A DNA stretch of 64,000 bases from Phyto melanocephala. Its lineage: Eukaryota; Arthropoda; Insecta; Diptera; Rhinophoridae. Both the position numbers and the translations under genes were made by a program. The stretch lies in contig OW799233.1 in the NCBI GenBank assembly GCA_941918925.1, positions 144,772,223 through 144,836,222 on the forward strand, in the 5' to 3' direction. Under the pieces are notes generated by a model. It was not told the origin of the DNA. It saw nothing but the letters and a program-made list of their open reading frames with translations, and did no database searches. Below, piece after piece: positions 47,240-60,745 of the stretch (positions are counted from its first letter, which is position 1; every line of letters begins with the position of its first letter).

Positions 47240-48605
47240 TCTGAAGAGTAGTGTTAAAAAGTAGTGCGAACTTTTCACAAATTCCTGGTCTATGCAGAAT
47301 TAATTTTTAAAACTAATTGATTTGACAGCACTATCCAAAATAAAATAAATATGGCCGTCACATCCAATCGCGCCAATTAAATGATCTGTTAATACTAATG
47401 ACCTCTAAAATTTCTAATATACGAGTATCCTTACAGCTTTGCACCATTTCTAAAAAAATCTAAAAATTTGATTTGATATCAAGTACAGTTTCTATTATTG
47501 TAGTAACCAACTAAAAAAAAATAAAAAAGAAAACATTCAAATAGAATGCATGTATTCTGTAACTATAAAAATAAAATATTCCAACATTACAAAATGGTTA
47601 CAATTTTATAACTGTTTTACCCTAATTTGCAAATTTTGAAAAACTTTTTTCTGTGATTCTTTTAGACTTTTTTTATTTCCTTCTATCCGCAGTTTGCTAA
47701 GAAAATAGTTATCCCAAAAGGAGACGAAATTTAAGTGCTTCTTATAGTAACAATAACTATGGTAAGTTAGTTTTACTTTTTTTTTACTCGTTTAAAAGAT
47801 TATCGTAGAAACAAAAAATAATACTTTTTTTGTAGAACTCAAGTATGTGGCTGCTTTAAAATAAAACCTTACTAAACACGCAAAAAAAATTAAGAAAAGA
47901 AACGAAAAAACATACACACTCCCACACTTTCGATAATGTTCAACGCCCAGACCCAATACTTTCATACATTTATGAAGAGAGAACGATTGAATGTACTTAT
48001 GTACGAGTGTGTCAAATAATACAAAATAACATTATGTTGTAAAATTTTATAGTACTTACTGGTTTGGCATTAAACGAACTATGAGTACAATTACTGCTGA
48101 ATGAATGGTTGACATTTTTCTCCCCAATCTAATGTATTTTCAGATAAAATGCAGAAAAATGTAAAAAAAGATTAAGAAAACTTAACTAAAAGTACTTATT
48201 GGTATTGAAAAACAAAAAATTTGCAAACAAAGTAAAAGGCACTTTTGTGTATTAGGTCTGTTAGAGAAAAATTTTAGCTCTGAAGCCCAAGGAAAACTTA
48301 AAATACAACAGAAGTGACGAAATATTAAAAGTGAATATCTCTAAGCATATTTAGGAAAAAACGTTCATCTTAACTACACACATACACTATACATGCCTAT
48401 AAGTCGAAGACTTAATATCAAAAAGGCGTACCTCGCTTTTTACTACTTAAAAAAACGAAATGCGTTAGGGCTTTTTTATGTAGCTATAAGTCCGTTAACT
48501 TAAATCAAAGTTCACCAAATTTATTAGGAACCATGTGTTTGTATGTGGACTACCAGTACACGCTTAAAACGCTATTTTGTTAACAATCGCGATATGCCCT
48601 CTACA
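47240..48605. other. Unannotated AT-rich stretch
   Basis: Nothing recognised. Confidence 0.45.
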
Positions 48606-49494
48606 TACCCTCCACGAAAAAAAATTGTGCAGTTATATTAATTTTGTCATTCCGTTTGTAACACATGAAAATATCCATTTAAGACCTCATCAAGTAAATA
48701 TTTTCTGAATCGAGGTTTAATTTGATGTCGATCTATATATGTCCGTCTGTCTGTCCGTCTGTGGAAAGCACTATAGAGGTCGGACCAGAATAAGAAACAC
48801 ATTTGTTATTGAAAATGGGCTAAGTCTAAACATTTGGAATAGATTTATAGCTCGTAATACAAGAGTACGACAAAAAAAACATATTCTTCTAATATCGAAT
48901 AAAATCCAATTGTGTCCAAACATATTAACGTAGAGCCATGAAATTTCGAATGCATGGGTAAAAAATTCTTAAATTTATGAGTTAGAAAAGCAGTTAAAGA
49001 TCAAAATGTACGACAATTTATACCGGTATATTCAAAATTTAAAACGTAAAAAAACTGACTGACTGTATGATTCTGAAATTCTGCAAACAATGCTTTTTAA
49101 TTGAAGACTTTTTATTAACGTAAAATAAATGTGACACGATCTTTTACGAACACTTCTCATATAACGCTTTATCTCAAACTCATATAATTTTTTATGAATA
49201 AAGATTTTGAAAGAATAAAGGACTATTTATCGAAATATCTAAATTATATTTATTAGCAGAAACTATTTTGACACGCCTACTTCAACGCCCACTTTCATTG
49301 AAAAACAAAATTTACGAATATATTTTAATAGCGTATCGAAGTTGCACAAAGAAAGTGATATTCATTTTAGTATAAAGAGATTATTGCATAGCGATTACTG
49401 TTATTAACAAAGCAATAAATTTTGTGTTATAAAAGTACATCACATTGGTGGTGGGTATAAAAAATTCCGCACAGCCGAATGTAGTGCTCTTACT
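48606..49494 (+). mobile_element. HINE-A copy 9, old and internally deleted
   Basis: Both ends are visible: CCTCCACG-A8-TTGTGCAG in place of the palindrome, the TTTGTCATTCCGTTTGTAAC core, (GTCY)n at 48741-48762, and the 3' end GGTGGTGGGTATAAAAAATTC...CTCTTACTT. Most of the mariner relic is gone. It is strongly diverged from the others. Confidence 0.85.
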
Positions 49495-52400
49495 TAATAT
49501 ATAAAAAATATAAAGTTTAAGTTATCTAATTTAAAAATTTTCTTTGTTATAATTAAAGAATAAATATTTTTGTTATATTTAGCAATCGTTATGTATATCG
49601 AGTACTTGGATTAAGTTGATAAGGTTGATAAGGACCACGTGGGGCTGGGAGCACTATTGTAGTGTAGTCACCCTACCCTACTCTAGAAAAAAACTCAGTT
49701 TTAAGTTCAAAACCATCCTATTTCATAAAAAAGCATTATTATCTTAAAACCCGGAAGATAAGTCGTACAGTATGTCATACGCAAAACTTTAGCTCTAAAA
49801 AGCCATTATGGTATCGATTCAGATAATTATACTCACTATAGACGTTTGATCATAACGACTCCAAATATTAAAAGTCCATGTATAATTCCTTAAATTTATA
49901 CCATTAGTCAAACTAATCACCCTTCAATAAGAATAGTTGGCTGTAAAAGCATTCGACATCCTATATAAACAGTTTCAAAATCAATAGCCATACCAATTGC
50001 ATTTAATGTTAAAATAAAACACTTCGCTCTATCCAATATTGTTAATTTTTTCTGTACTCTGATTATTCGATGACTAATTGGCCGCACAATGGAAGACAAT
50101 TAAATATCGAACTCTTAGTTTGTGCCTTACATAAGCTCCAAATGGAAACAAGTTAAACCATTAATCAATTTTTCCTTACGAAGTAACGGAAATGATCTTG
50201 GAGGTATTACCGAAAAAAAATTATCATCTAGTCACTTTCTACACATCATTTTTTTGCGTAATTTCTACGAGTACTTCAATATTAAAATTTAGACTACTTT
50301 CAGTAACATTTACTGCTTAGAAACAGAGAGTTTTTTACAAAAAATAGTATCGCACGCATGTGTCCGTCGTGGCACTGGCCCTTCATCATATTTCTGCAAT
50401 AAAATCCTATTTATCGTCAGCCACTACATATTTTGTGACATGGCTAGAAAGAATGAAAATCGCGTCGAACGTAGCGTAGACCACATAGTGCAGTGTCACA
50501 CATGTGTGTCCGAAGTGGCAGTCAATGTGTTAATAAAGAGCAAGCATATTACATAGGTTATAAAAAATTAGTAAAACACTGTATTTTAAACACTTATTCC
50601 AGTAATCTAATCCAGTTATCTTGTTTTAGAGAAGAGTGCCTCAAAAAAGCGATTTAATTCTAACTTTTTTTACCGCTGACTAAGGCTATGTGGAAAATGC
50701 AGAAATGATCCATAGCCTTAATGCTAATGTCGTCTGAACCAATTTTGAAACAAAAAAATAGAAACCTTAAAGAAAGCTTTAGTATGACAGGATCAGCCGC
50801 TGCAGACACATGAAAAAAGTCGAATTATGTAATGAGTAGAAATAACTGCTTTTATAATAAAGCCATTGTAATGCAAAATTAATTAAATAACTTCACCTTA
50901 TTTTTTTTTTTTTTTTGTTAATTCTCTAAATATTACTTGTATCTGAATAACCTGTTAAAAAAAATTATGTTTCCATATCCTAGCAGTTTGATATTTTTAC
51001 ACCACATTTCCTTTTTAACAGCAAAATGTTTAGTTTACCTAAATTTACATTTAAATTAAATCATTAAATCTTAGAAAAGTTTTACTTAGTATCTTATCGT
51101 AACCAACTATTGCAGTACTTCAACACTGTTTTTTATAAAGTAGCAGAACTCTTTCTGTTTCTTGCATTTTCCTCTGGAAATAAGAAATACTTCTACCAGC
51201 TTTCTGATAACAATTAAAAGGGCTGTAATTAACACCATAATGATGTTAATCAAAAATAAAACCGAAGGTAGTCTATTTTCATAATCCTTCTTTTTGTTTT
51301 CAGTTTTGACTTTTGCAAACCCTTTAGTCTGTGTCTATTAGATGTCTGGGTTTATTAGATTTAGATTCTCGTTTTTGACTTTGACTTTTCTCCTGAGAAA
51401 CAAAAAATATATATCATGTCTTGAAAACCACTTCCTTAGAAAGCAACTTAAACACAACAGCAGGCTTTAGAATCTACAACTTATTCTCCTTTGTAAATAT
51501 CAGGAAACATTTGCATGGAAAAATATATCGAGAATCTTGTTACTGACTGTACGGTAACTAAGTTGTTTAAGGGTGAGTTGACAATAAAAAATTTAATGCT
51601 TGTTATCAAGGCATATTTATTTATCAGGTAGTCTTGATTCGTCAGCTGATTTTTTTTTTTCTTCACTTATTTTAAATTTCAGATGTCAAAGTCCATACAT
51701 ATAAAACAATTTTCTCTCTTCTCTTATTTATTTAAAATGTCAAACTTTATATATAAAAAATATAAACAAAAAAGTTCTCTCCGAACTGCAATTACCTGAT
51801 GAATAAATATGCCTTGGCTTGTTATATATATATATATCAAAATAATTAAACAATGAAAATAAACTTAAATTTATTAAAACCAATAAATATAAAAGATATT
51901 TTTATAAATCCGTTATTATTTTCACAGTAGGCTTGTCTAGACGTTTTCATTTGTCTATGTACATGTAAATAAAGGCGGCTGCTCGCTTAGAAAAACATCA
52001 CAATTATTATTAATTGGGCATTTAAAAAATTCAAGTGTTACAGGAAATATATTTCATACTTTTTAAGAAAAAAATATATAAATATTAAAGCAAAGGAACA
52101 AGTTCTGTTAAATAATGTATTTAAATAAAAAAACAGTTTTTAAAAAAAATATATAATATATCCCTACCTTAAATCAAAAGATTAACTACTCTTCTTGATT
52201 ATGAAAATTTACTCTCTCTTATTTCTTTATTATTTAAATATAGTTGTGTTTAACATTTTCTATTGAACCTTATTTTGTATTAATGTTACCATCAATATAA
52301 TGGTATAACAAACGTTTTGAGTCATTGGGATTTCACTTAGAGTTAAGTGGTCTTAGGAGAACTGTGGCAGATGCAGTTTAACATAATAAAAAAAAAACAA

Positions 52401-52592
52401 AAGCAATAGCAAATATAAAAATTATAATATGCAAAATAAGTGTATCAAAATAATGTGAAACACATTAAGTTTCATTATACTCGTATATTGTATGTATATT
52501 AGTAAATGTAACAGTCAACAAGACCCTTCTATACAAGACTGCTTTGGATGATCTAACATCAAAAATATATTAAAAACATTGTCTGTGAACTA
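49495..52592. other. 3.1 kb without a recognisable gene
   Basis: About 50350-50520 is less A/T-rich and contains two related blocks (TGTCCGTCGTGGCACTGGC and TGTCCGAAGTGGCAGTCAA), possibly an old duplication. Nothing else stands out. Confidence 0.4.
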
Positions 52593-52760
52593 TACACTCA
52601 AAGAAAATATATGGTGATAAGAAGGTATGATTGTGGATGAAACATATAATAATTACAAGTTATCATTGATAAGTTCATTTAATGTAACATGCAATTAACA
52701 CACTATGACTAAGAATTAAAAATATAAAATTTGAGCTTTTTATTAAAACACTTTTTGGTT
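52593..52760 (+). repeat. Left part of the 42.8-kb MITE family
   Basis: TATACACTCAAAGAAAATAT, then AAACATATAATAATTAC and AGTTATCATT, match the order at 42.82-42.96 kb. No right end found. Confidence 0.5.
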
Positions 52761-53048
52761 CAACAAAATTAAATGTCAACGCAAGTTTAAAAGGGCATAT
52801 TGGAACTCAACGATTTCCAACTTATGTCTGTGGTCAGAAACTTAGTAGCCACACATTCAATATGAAATCCGCAAATGCAGACATTCCTAGATAGGTCAAA
52901 CTTTGCGAAAACCATCAGATGACATAGCAAAACAAGCGATAATGGGCAGCCGCCTTACCGTAGAACTACAAAACTATTGATATTCGGCGCACTTGATACT
53001 TACTTCCTTGTAAAACTTTCGATACTATCGAATTCTTAGAAGAATTCT

Positions 53049-53202
53049 AAACTACTTATTAATCCATTATTGATTAACTGCCGTATTCATTACAAATATT
53101 TTAAGGATTATTAAGGGCTTATTTGACAACTTTCTGTAAATATACCTTAAAAATATTTTTATGAATACGGCAGTTAATCAATAATGGTTTAATAAGTAGT
53201 TT
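53049..53202. mobile_element. Palindromic MITE (154 bp)
   Basis: The left arm AAACTACTTATTAATCCATT, then ATTGATTAACTGCCGTATTC, pairs with the right arm over about 60 bp, giving a near-perfect stem with a short loop. No coding. Confidence 0.8.
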
Positions 53203-55454
53203 CATATCGTGATGTTACAAGTCAGAGGACAAACTCTTTTACATAAATGAAACTACTGTTTATTAACAATGTATCGTAGCTTTCAGTGACAAAGAAATCT
53301 AAATAAAAGAAGGAAAAAAAAACGAAAAAACTATTTTTAATAAACAACACACAGATCATTTATTAAACCTTGAGTTTGACAATGTTACTGAAACGGGTTA
53401 TAGTTTATATTGACCTCGCTCCCACTTTGATGAAAAATATTTTCCGATAAGTAGTATTGATATCGGAAAAAAAATTATCGATAGTATTTAAAAAAAACTA
53501 TCGACTGTATTATCGATTGTTTTGCAGATCTGCCGTATAGGCTGACCAGCGCATACCTGAAAGCATCAAATAGCAATTCTGACGTTAAAGTTAAACTTCA
53601 ACTGACAAAATAAAATTTCGAGAAGTAGATAGGAAATATTGGAAGCATCTTGCCCAGCGGTAAAAATTTTAAAAGGACCTATTTAGATTCATTTAGCGGA
53701 CACAAGGATTCATGTACCCATTACATACTTATTTACTTGTACACGATATAGGGGAAATGTTTTCACACTTGCTACTAAAAACGGATCTTCTGATGAAGGC
53801 TTCTTTGAAAGTTTTTATGTGAAGGCCTTTTAAAAGGCTTTGTGATTTTTCAATTGTAACTAAACTTCTGCTTTTTTAATTATCAAAACGTTTTATAGAT
53901 TACTTTTAGACATTTTTTCTTTTCTTTTATTTTTTTATTTCTTTCTATTTTATATGATTTTAGTTACAGTCTCAAAACTAGTATGTATACCCTTCTTTTA
54001 GAAGAATGACTATGAGATCTTTTAAAGGATATTTAGGGGGCTCTCTAAAAGGATGAGATTGGAAATCTAAAAAAATGTGAACTCCGCAAGGCCTAAAATG
54101 TAAAGCCAGTTTGACTTTTATTGCTGGGTGTGAATATACACACATATTGATGGTCACAGGTAGAAAGACCATAACCCGTATTTTTGTATGAAATTGAGTT
54201 TTTTAATGATTTCAATATATTTCACTATAATACACCTTAACATAATACACCTGATATCAAAAATAACAGTTTTATGAACCATTTTGCAAAAGAACTAGCA
54301 TTATGTTAATATAGTTTATATTACGTGTTAACCTCCTTCTGTAAAGTTACAATTATTTGAGTTATGCTTGCGAGCAACGCTATATGTAAAAAAATATAAA
54401 AAATGAAAATTTCACCCACTAACTTGTAAGGTTATAGGTAAAAATCATTTGGAAAACATTCTTTTTAATATATATAAAAATTTTTAAGCTTTCTAATAAT
54501 TTTTAGACACGCTAAAGACACCAAATTATGAACCGTGGTCTCAAAAATAATTTCAGAGAAAAACTTATAAATCGAATTGAAACTGGCTGAGATATAGGCA
54601 CCAGAAACAACTGCTTCGGCGTTTATCATTAATTTTGCTTACAAAAATCGATTTTTTAAGTGAGAGAGAGAGAGAGAGAGCCAATATGGGCAGATGAAAG
54701 GGCTTAATTAGAAAAATACCAGAGCAAAAACTAGGTAATGGCTTCCTCTTACAAAACAACATACTTTTCAATGGCTATTACATATCGTCTGTCTTACCAA
54801 GAAGTATTTTAGTAATGGCTTGATATAAAATTTAATACGTACTTATTTCAGACATTCAGACATTTGCTTACTTACACACATAATTCAGTTTCTTGTTCCG
54901 AAATTTGCTAGAAACCATTCAAATACATAAATTTTTACAATTCTCATTTAGTTTAACACGCTTAGGGTATAAGTCATAATTATTTTGAATACAGCGGCAA
55001 AGCAGTTTATTAAAAAAAAGTGGTGACTTATAGATTTTCACTGATTGCTAAATTTCAAATTAATGTATTGAATTTTTTTCTTTAGAAGAACGGAACAACT
55101 TCCATAATAGTAAAGGGTTATTGAAATTAAGTACTTCTATATTGCTATAAAAGTAAGAACTTATTTAAGTTCCTATTTATAAGCGACCGTAAGCGAGGGT
55201 GGTAAGTACTTGCATCCAATGACATTGCCGTGTTAAAATAATGGGTTTAGATGCCCAAATGTAAGTAGTGACGAACTGCTTTCTAGTACTTTTAACTCCT
55301 TATTTTGTAGTGTGTTATTTTGCTGGGACAGTATGTACAAATTCAAAATCAAAAATGGCGTCGGAAATAATAAAGATTATATCATATGATGTGAAATCTG
55401 ATATCAAAGATAAGCTACGATATGGCCATTATAAATATGTACATGATGGTGAAG
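53203..55454. other. Unannotated stretch with (AG)n
   Basis: Several ATCGATA/TATCGAT pairs lie at 53450-53520, and there is an (AG)n run at 54660-54680. No gene recognised. Confidence 0.4.
54660..54681. repeat. (AG)n microsatellite
   Basis: About ten AG units. Confidence 0.9.
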
Positions 55455-55864
55455 AGTGTTTTTCTTTATTTTTCACATGTCAGTTTTTAAAACTAATAAA
55501 TATTTATTCAACAAGAAGCAGAACAGTTGCTAACAAATTATTATTAAAAAAATCATAGCTTGATTGCTCTGTAATCATAATTGTATTTGACCTAACATTG
55601 AATTTAAAATGCTTTTTAAGATATTATTCTTGCGAAAACATCATACTATTTGTCTCATAACGGTTTTGTAAATAATATTATTTGTAAAGAACAACCATCA
55701 TGAAAAGCAAACACTGAATAATGATATTCAAACAAACGCTTGATAATCGCGACGTAATCAATGATAAAATAGATTTAAAATAATTGTTACTTGCTTTCGA
55801 TGACCAAATATTGTGATGAATAATAAAATAATTAAAATGTTTCTATGAAATTTCTTTACGTGTA
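55455..55864 (+). repeat. Right part of the 42.8-kb MITE family (uninterrupted)
   Basis: TTATTCAACAAGAAGCAGAA then ATTATTATTAAAAAAATC matches the two flanks of HINE-A copy 8 joined together. Further on, AAAAGCAAACACTGAATAAT and TGACCAAATATTGTGATG parallel 45.84-45.92 kb. Confidence 0.6.
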
Positions 55865-56486
55865 CTAAGGATTTTAAAGAAAATATTGTACATCTAATAT
55901 ACTTCAGCAAGGTGTATCAGCTGTTTAGCTCTTTCTCATTATTTATAAACTTATTGCTTTTGTTTTTAATCATAAATGTGTATTGAAAATCTTACCAAAA
56001 TTTTTTTTTTTTAATTTTGTAAGCAGAAGAGACTTCATTTGCTTATGTGTATATGGAAATATATGGATAATAATAGCCGGTTTAACGATGCCTAAAGAAA
56101 ACCTAAGCGAAAGAACGCTAGTCACTCACTTTAGAATAAATATGGGTGTATCTATTTTGAATATTTTCATTCGCTTGTACCGTACATATTTATGTCAATT
56201 TTTATTTCGTAATAATTATTATGTATTAAACACTAAAAAAAATATTTGTAAAAATACATACATATATCGCTATTTCAATTAGTGAATAATTTATAAAAAT
56301 GCAAAGAAGAGAAAAAGAACTAAAACAAATAAAAACTTTAAATTTTCTAAAAGTGTATGTGTCTGTTAAATATTTTTTTTAAAATTTTTAATTTTCAAAA
56401 AAAAAAAGGTTAAGAAATAGTATAAAAATATATTTGTTTAGTAAAAAAGTATAATTAAACAAATATTTTACTAAGAGAGCAAAGAA
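55865..56486. other. Unannotated AT-rich stretch
   Basis: A 99-codon frame here has no family resemblance or coding bias that I can see. Confidence 0.4.
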
Positions 56487-56650
56487 AAAACAAGTAAGAG
56501 CAAAATATTTCCTTTATATATTCTTTTATACCCACCACCGATTTTGTGTACATTTAAAGCACATAAATTTATTATTTTGTTAATCGCTATGTTGAAAATG
56601 AACTACACCTAGTCATTAAATTTGTTTTCTGCATTTCTTTCTGCTTTAAA
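56487..56650 (-). mobile_element. HINE-A copy 10, 3' end fragment
   Basis: AACAAGTAAGAGCA, an eroded hairpin, TATACCCACCACCGATTTTG, then the start of the mariner relic (GTTGAAAATGAACTACACC). Confidence 0.85.
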
Positions 56651-57680
56651 GCTTTCTTACTATAGTAATATGATGCCAAATGTGCCTTTCTTGCAAACAC
56701 TCTTTGATATATATTTCGGTATTTATAGAGCTCTCATTAACAAATGTTTATCTTATTTTGCCGCAAATGCATAAAGCTTGCCACACCAAGAAATGTTGTC
56801 TTTTATTTTGGTTTATATATATGTATATCAAAATTACATATATTTTTAAAAATCGATAATATTTGATTTTTATTAAAGCTTGAAATCAAAAATAAAATAA
56901 AAGTAAATAAAAATCAAATATTATCAATTAAAAAAAAGATTAAGAAATTTCGACAATATATTTTTAAAAATCTATATCAAGTTAATTTATTTTAAAATCT
57001 AATCAATAAAAACCAATTCTAACAAACCAACAAAATATTTCTAGATGTATAATGTTATTATTAAGAAAAAGTATATTAAAAACAAGTTTCTTATCTTTAA
57101 CATTTCCTCGAATATCAGCAACATAAAAAATTTTACCAGGAAACAGCAAGGAACACCAAGAACTGTTTAGAAACTTTTGTCTACTTCTTCAACATTTCCT
57201 CGAATATCGACAACATTAAAAATTTAACCAGCAAGCAAATCTGCCATTAAATAAGTTTTGTCGTCGATTCTACATCATGAAATTTTTTGTAGCATTCTTG
57301 TCGGAAAGTTGTTGGACTTTCTATGCTTCCAAAAATGCAGTGGCTTTAACTTTTCGCACGAAATAGTTACAGCTCTGAGCAAACCGGGCTGCTTTCTAAC
57401 TGATGTGTTTGAATCTCTTTCAGTATTCTTTAAATTTTCTTAGTGTTCCCAATATAGTATAGACCTTTCCTTCTTCCGATCACGGTTCGTTATCAATCGT
57501 CAAATTCTGCAGCTACTGCTCAATAAAATTAAAAATAGTTTTATGGTAGACTTCTCATTCTTTGTCCAATTTTTTGTATGACAAATTTAATAAATGGTAC
57601 ATGCTAAATGTACCTATTTTTCGTCACAGATTTTGATCAAACTCGTAAAAAATAAACTGGATGACATATTTAAAAAAAAA
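56651..57680. other. Unannotated stretch with a short duplication
   Basis: AACATTTCCTCGAATATC occurs at about 57100 and again at 57189, each followed by similar sequence (88-bp spacing). 57190-57590 is less A/T-rich, and its minus strand could be an old degenerate coding sequence, but I cannot assign it. Confidence 0.35.
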
Positions 57681-57969
57681 AAACAAGTAAGAGCATTATA
57701 TTCGTCTGTGCCAATAAATTCAATTTGGATATTTCAATAAATAGTTCCTTATTACTCCAAAAACTTTGTCCATAGAGAAATTATATGAGGTTGAGATAAA
57801 GCATTATATGGGCGTAAGACAGACGGATGGACATAGCTAGATCGTCATAACATGCAACCCCGATTCAGAATATATATACTCTATGGGGTCTTAAATGGAT
57901 ATTTCGATGTGTTACAAACGGAATGACAAAAGGAATATATCCCCACCATTTTTTTGGTGGCGGGTATAA
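57681..57969 (-). mobile_element. HINE-A copy 11, 289-bp miniature
   Basis: It keeps both termini (AACAAGTAAGAGCA at left, GGTGGCGGGTAT at right), a piece of one module and the AAAGTATATATT/TTCCGTTTGTAAC core. It has lost the mariner relic and nearly all (GTCY)n. Confidence 0.9.
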
Positions 57970-58494
57970 AAAAATAGATAAAAAAGTTTAAATATTGCTT
58001 TTGAAAAAATTTGAAGGGCAAAAATGAGTTAAAATTTTTTCGATCTCACTCCTTACAGAAACCGATTTTGGAAATTATTTTTAATTTTTTCTTTTTACCT
58101 CAAATAATATAGAAAGTTTCCTGTTAAAAAAAAAATAGATCTGTATAAATCTTTAGTTCAAAAATTTAAGATTTGATATTGAAGTTCTTTTATTTTCCTT
58201 TTATGTTCTCAAAAAATTAAGAAATTTTAAAAAATTTCGCCAAAAAAATATTTTTTAAAAATTTTAGGTGTTCTGGTCAGGAATTTCTTAACTCCAAACA
58301 CTAACCTTTTATTACAAGATACGCCGCAAAGTTAGTAAATAAATTGATTGCAAAAACAAATTGATAAAAACAAAATCTACCTTCCGTATGCATAGCAATT
58401 TTTAAAGTTCTATAAATTAAATATGCATAGAAAATAAGTTAAATAAATCCTCCATAAAAAGTATATAAATAATAAAAGGAAGATGTACAATTAT
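57970..58494. other. Unannotated AT-rich stretch
   Basis: Nothing recognised. Confidence 0.4.
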
Positions 58495-58884
58495 AATGGG
58501 CCAATTCAAAGTAGACTCTCATATTGTACTATGTCATATAATTCATATTAATGTGACTAGTGACTTTGAACACCTTTTGTTAACAAATTATGTATTTAAT
58601 ACAAGAAAGAAGACAAAGAGATGACGCTGTTAAAAATTGTATGTATACAGGAAAGAAGAAAATAGAAAATATTCTCTCTGAGAGGTGAGTAGCGAAGAAA
58701 TTCTCTCTGAGAGACAGTATGGTTAAAAGTATAACATAAACAATTTCTTATACATAGGAAACAAATGTGTAAAGTCTTATTATTTTTTTGTATGGAAATT
58801 ACTAACAAAAATTTTATGCGTGCATAAAATAATATGAAATAGTACAAATAGTACTGATATGCAACCACTTTGAATTGGCCCAAT
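58495..58884. mobile_element. MITE with GGGCCAATTCAAAGT termini (390 bp)
   Basis: AATGGGCCAATTCAAAGTAG on the left is mirrored by CCACTTTGAATTGGCCCAAT on the right, about 18 bp. The interior has two copies of ATTCTCTCTGAGAG (about 58670 and 58701). No target duplication is obvious. Confidence 0.65.
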
Positions 58885-60185
58885 GTGTTTACATTTTAAT
58901 GTGACAGTCTGTGTATACCATATTTATACCGTACAGGTCAGTAGCAAAATTAAAAAAAAAAAATTTGTTTCTCATTTTTAAACTAAAACAACTTTCAATG
59001 TCTGTTTCTGAAGGATGCACCAATACACACAAGTGTACAAACTTGGTCGTGTTTTCTTGTGTTTATTTTATATATTTTTTTTTTTGTATTATTATATGTA
59101 CAAAAAGGTGTTGTAGTGTTGATAATGGTAAAGTTTGTTCAACTGTATAAAGAACAAATTTAAAAAAAGACAAACAATTTTCGTAATTAAAATAAACATT
59201 CATAACTAATGTATAACAAAGTATAAATGATTACAATTTTGTAGTTAAACTTTGAAATATGTACGTATTTATACGACTATTAGTATTTGTAATTTGAAAG
59301 TTTTTTTTTATTCTTTTAAAATTGTCCTTCAGAAATATGCTTACGCAAGAATTTAAATTTAATAAAATTTGTTTAGAAAACATACTTAATAATTTAAATA
59401 TTGTAACTTAAATGCTACGATTAATGTTACAGAAACATCCTGATAATGATGATTTTATAAAATGTTAAAGAAAATCTTGATTATCTATAAAAAAAAAATT
59501 AGTCAATATATAAAAAAATTAAACAGTCCATGTACGTATGTATGGCATCACGTAAGAAGGGCTGAAGCAATTTGGCTGATATTGATATTGCCTACTAGTC
59601 ACTTTTTATTTTTTCGAAGCATGAGAAACGTTTAGGAGAAACTTTTAGAACTAAGTTTTAAACACACTGCTTTCTTTTCAATTCTCATATATCTTAATAA
59701 GATAAAAGAGCTTATAATCTTACTAATTCATATAATAAATATAAAGGGTTTGGGTATTAATAAATTAAGATTTTTGATACTCAATAGCGTAAAAACATCT
59801 GATGGGAACTAAGTGAAATTTAATACACAGACTGATAAAAACCTATATTCCTAGAAGACGTTGTCAGCACACGCTGGTAAAATATAATAATAAACCTTAA
59901 AAACAAATATGAGCATTTTAAAACAAACACTACAAGAGAGTTTTATCTTTAGTATCTAAAAAATGCCGATAATAAATACTTAAACATTTTAAAATTCAAA
60001 GGGTTCACACAAAAATGCTATTTTTCTTGCAAAAATACTTATATTCACAGATGACACGGTCTACTGTGCATACATGTCACACTGAACTTAATACTGTGCG
60101 TTCGTTTAGAAATTCTCTTAGTTTTATGTTGCAATTATTGTTCACAAAGACTAAAATACTAAACTTATCAAAATATTCGATATTG
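58885..60185. other. Unannotated AT-rich stretch
   Basis: Nothing recognised. Confidence 0.4.
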
Positions 60186-60188
60186 TTA

Positions 60189-60742
60189 TACCATAGACAG
60201 ACGACAGGGTTAGTTTGCGTTAGAGTCTCACTAATGCAAATTAAAATTTTGCTGTGACAGACGACAGTTTTTGCATTTAGTAAAAATTGTAAATGCACTA
60301 GCAATCACAAATCTGAACATGTTGCTACTAGTTGGGATGACAGAAGGACACTTTGAAATAAGGGAAAGGGAATAGGTGAAATTCGTAGGTTATAATTCAT
60401 TTGTAGGTATGTATATCGTATTTTTTTAAAGGACCGTAACAGCACTTTTTGGGCGAGTGACGTGCTTACGATGGACAATACCAGTATTAAGGAAAGCTTA
60501 CACATAAACAGAAAAAAATATGTAAAAAAGTTTAACATATCAAATCTTTTTTAATTTTAAATTTTTGATTTTTTAATTTTTTGATTGATTGTTGACCGTG
60601 TTGCCATATTGAAATTGCTAAATGCAGTATAAATTTAATATGATTTAGTGCATTTACGTGAAATCTAATAATGGGGATAATTCATAAGTTAATTTGAATT
60701 AATACTTTTAATGCAAATTAACGCTGTCATCTGTCTATGGTA
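60189..60742. mobile_element. TTA-flanked MITE (554 bp)
   Basis: TACCATAGACAGACGACAGG on the left and CTGTCATCTGTCTATGGTA on the right form about 35-bp inverted ends, directly flanked by TTA on both sides (60186-60188, 60743-60745). Inner inverted blocks (GTAAATGCACTA) add a second stem. A 3-bp TWA duplication is typical of PIF/Harbinger elements, but the superfamily is only inferred. Confidence 0.7.
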
Positions 60743-60745
60743 TTA

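Noticed and set aside
55268..55558. 96-codon frame (TNCFLVLLTPYFVV...)
   Set aside because: Its 3' part overlaps a MITE copy and its first part has no recognisable domain. I could not separate it from chance.
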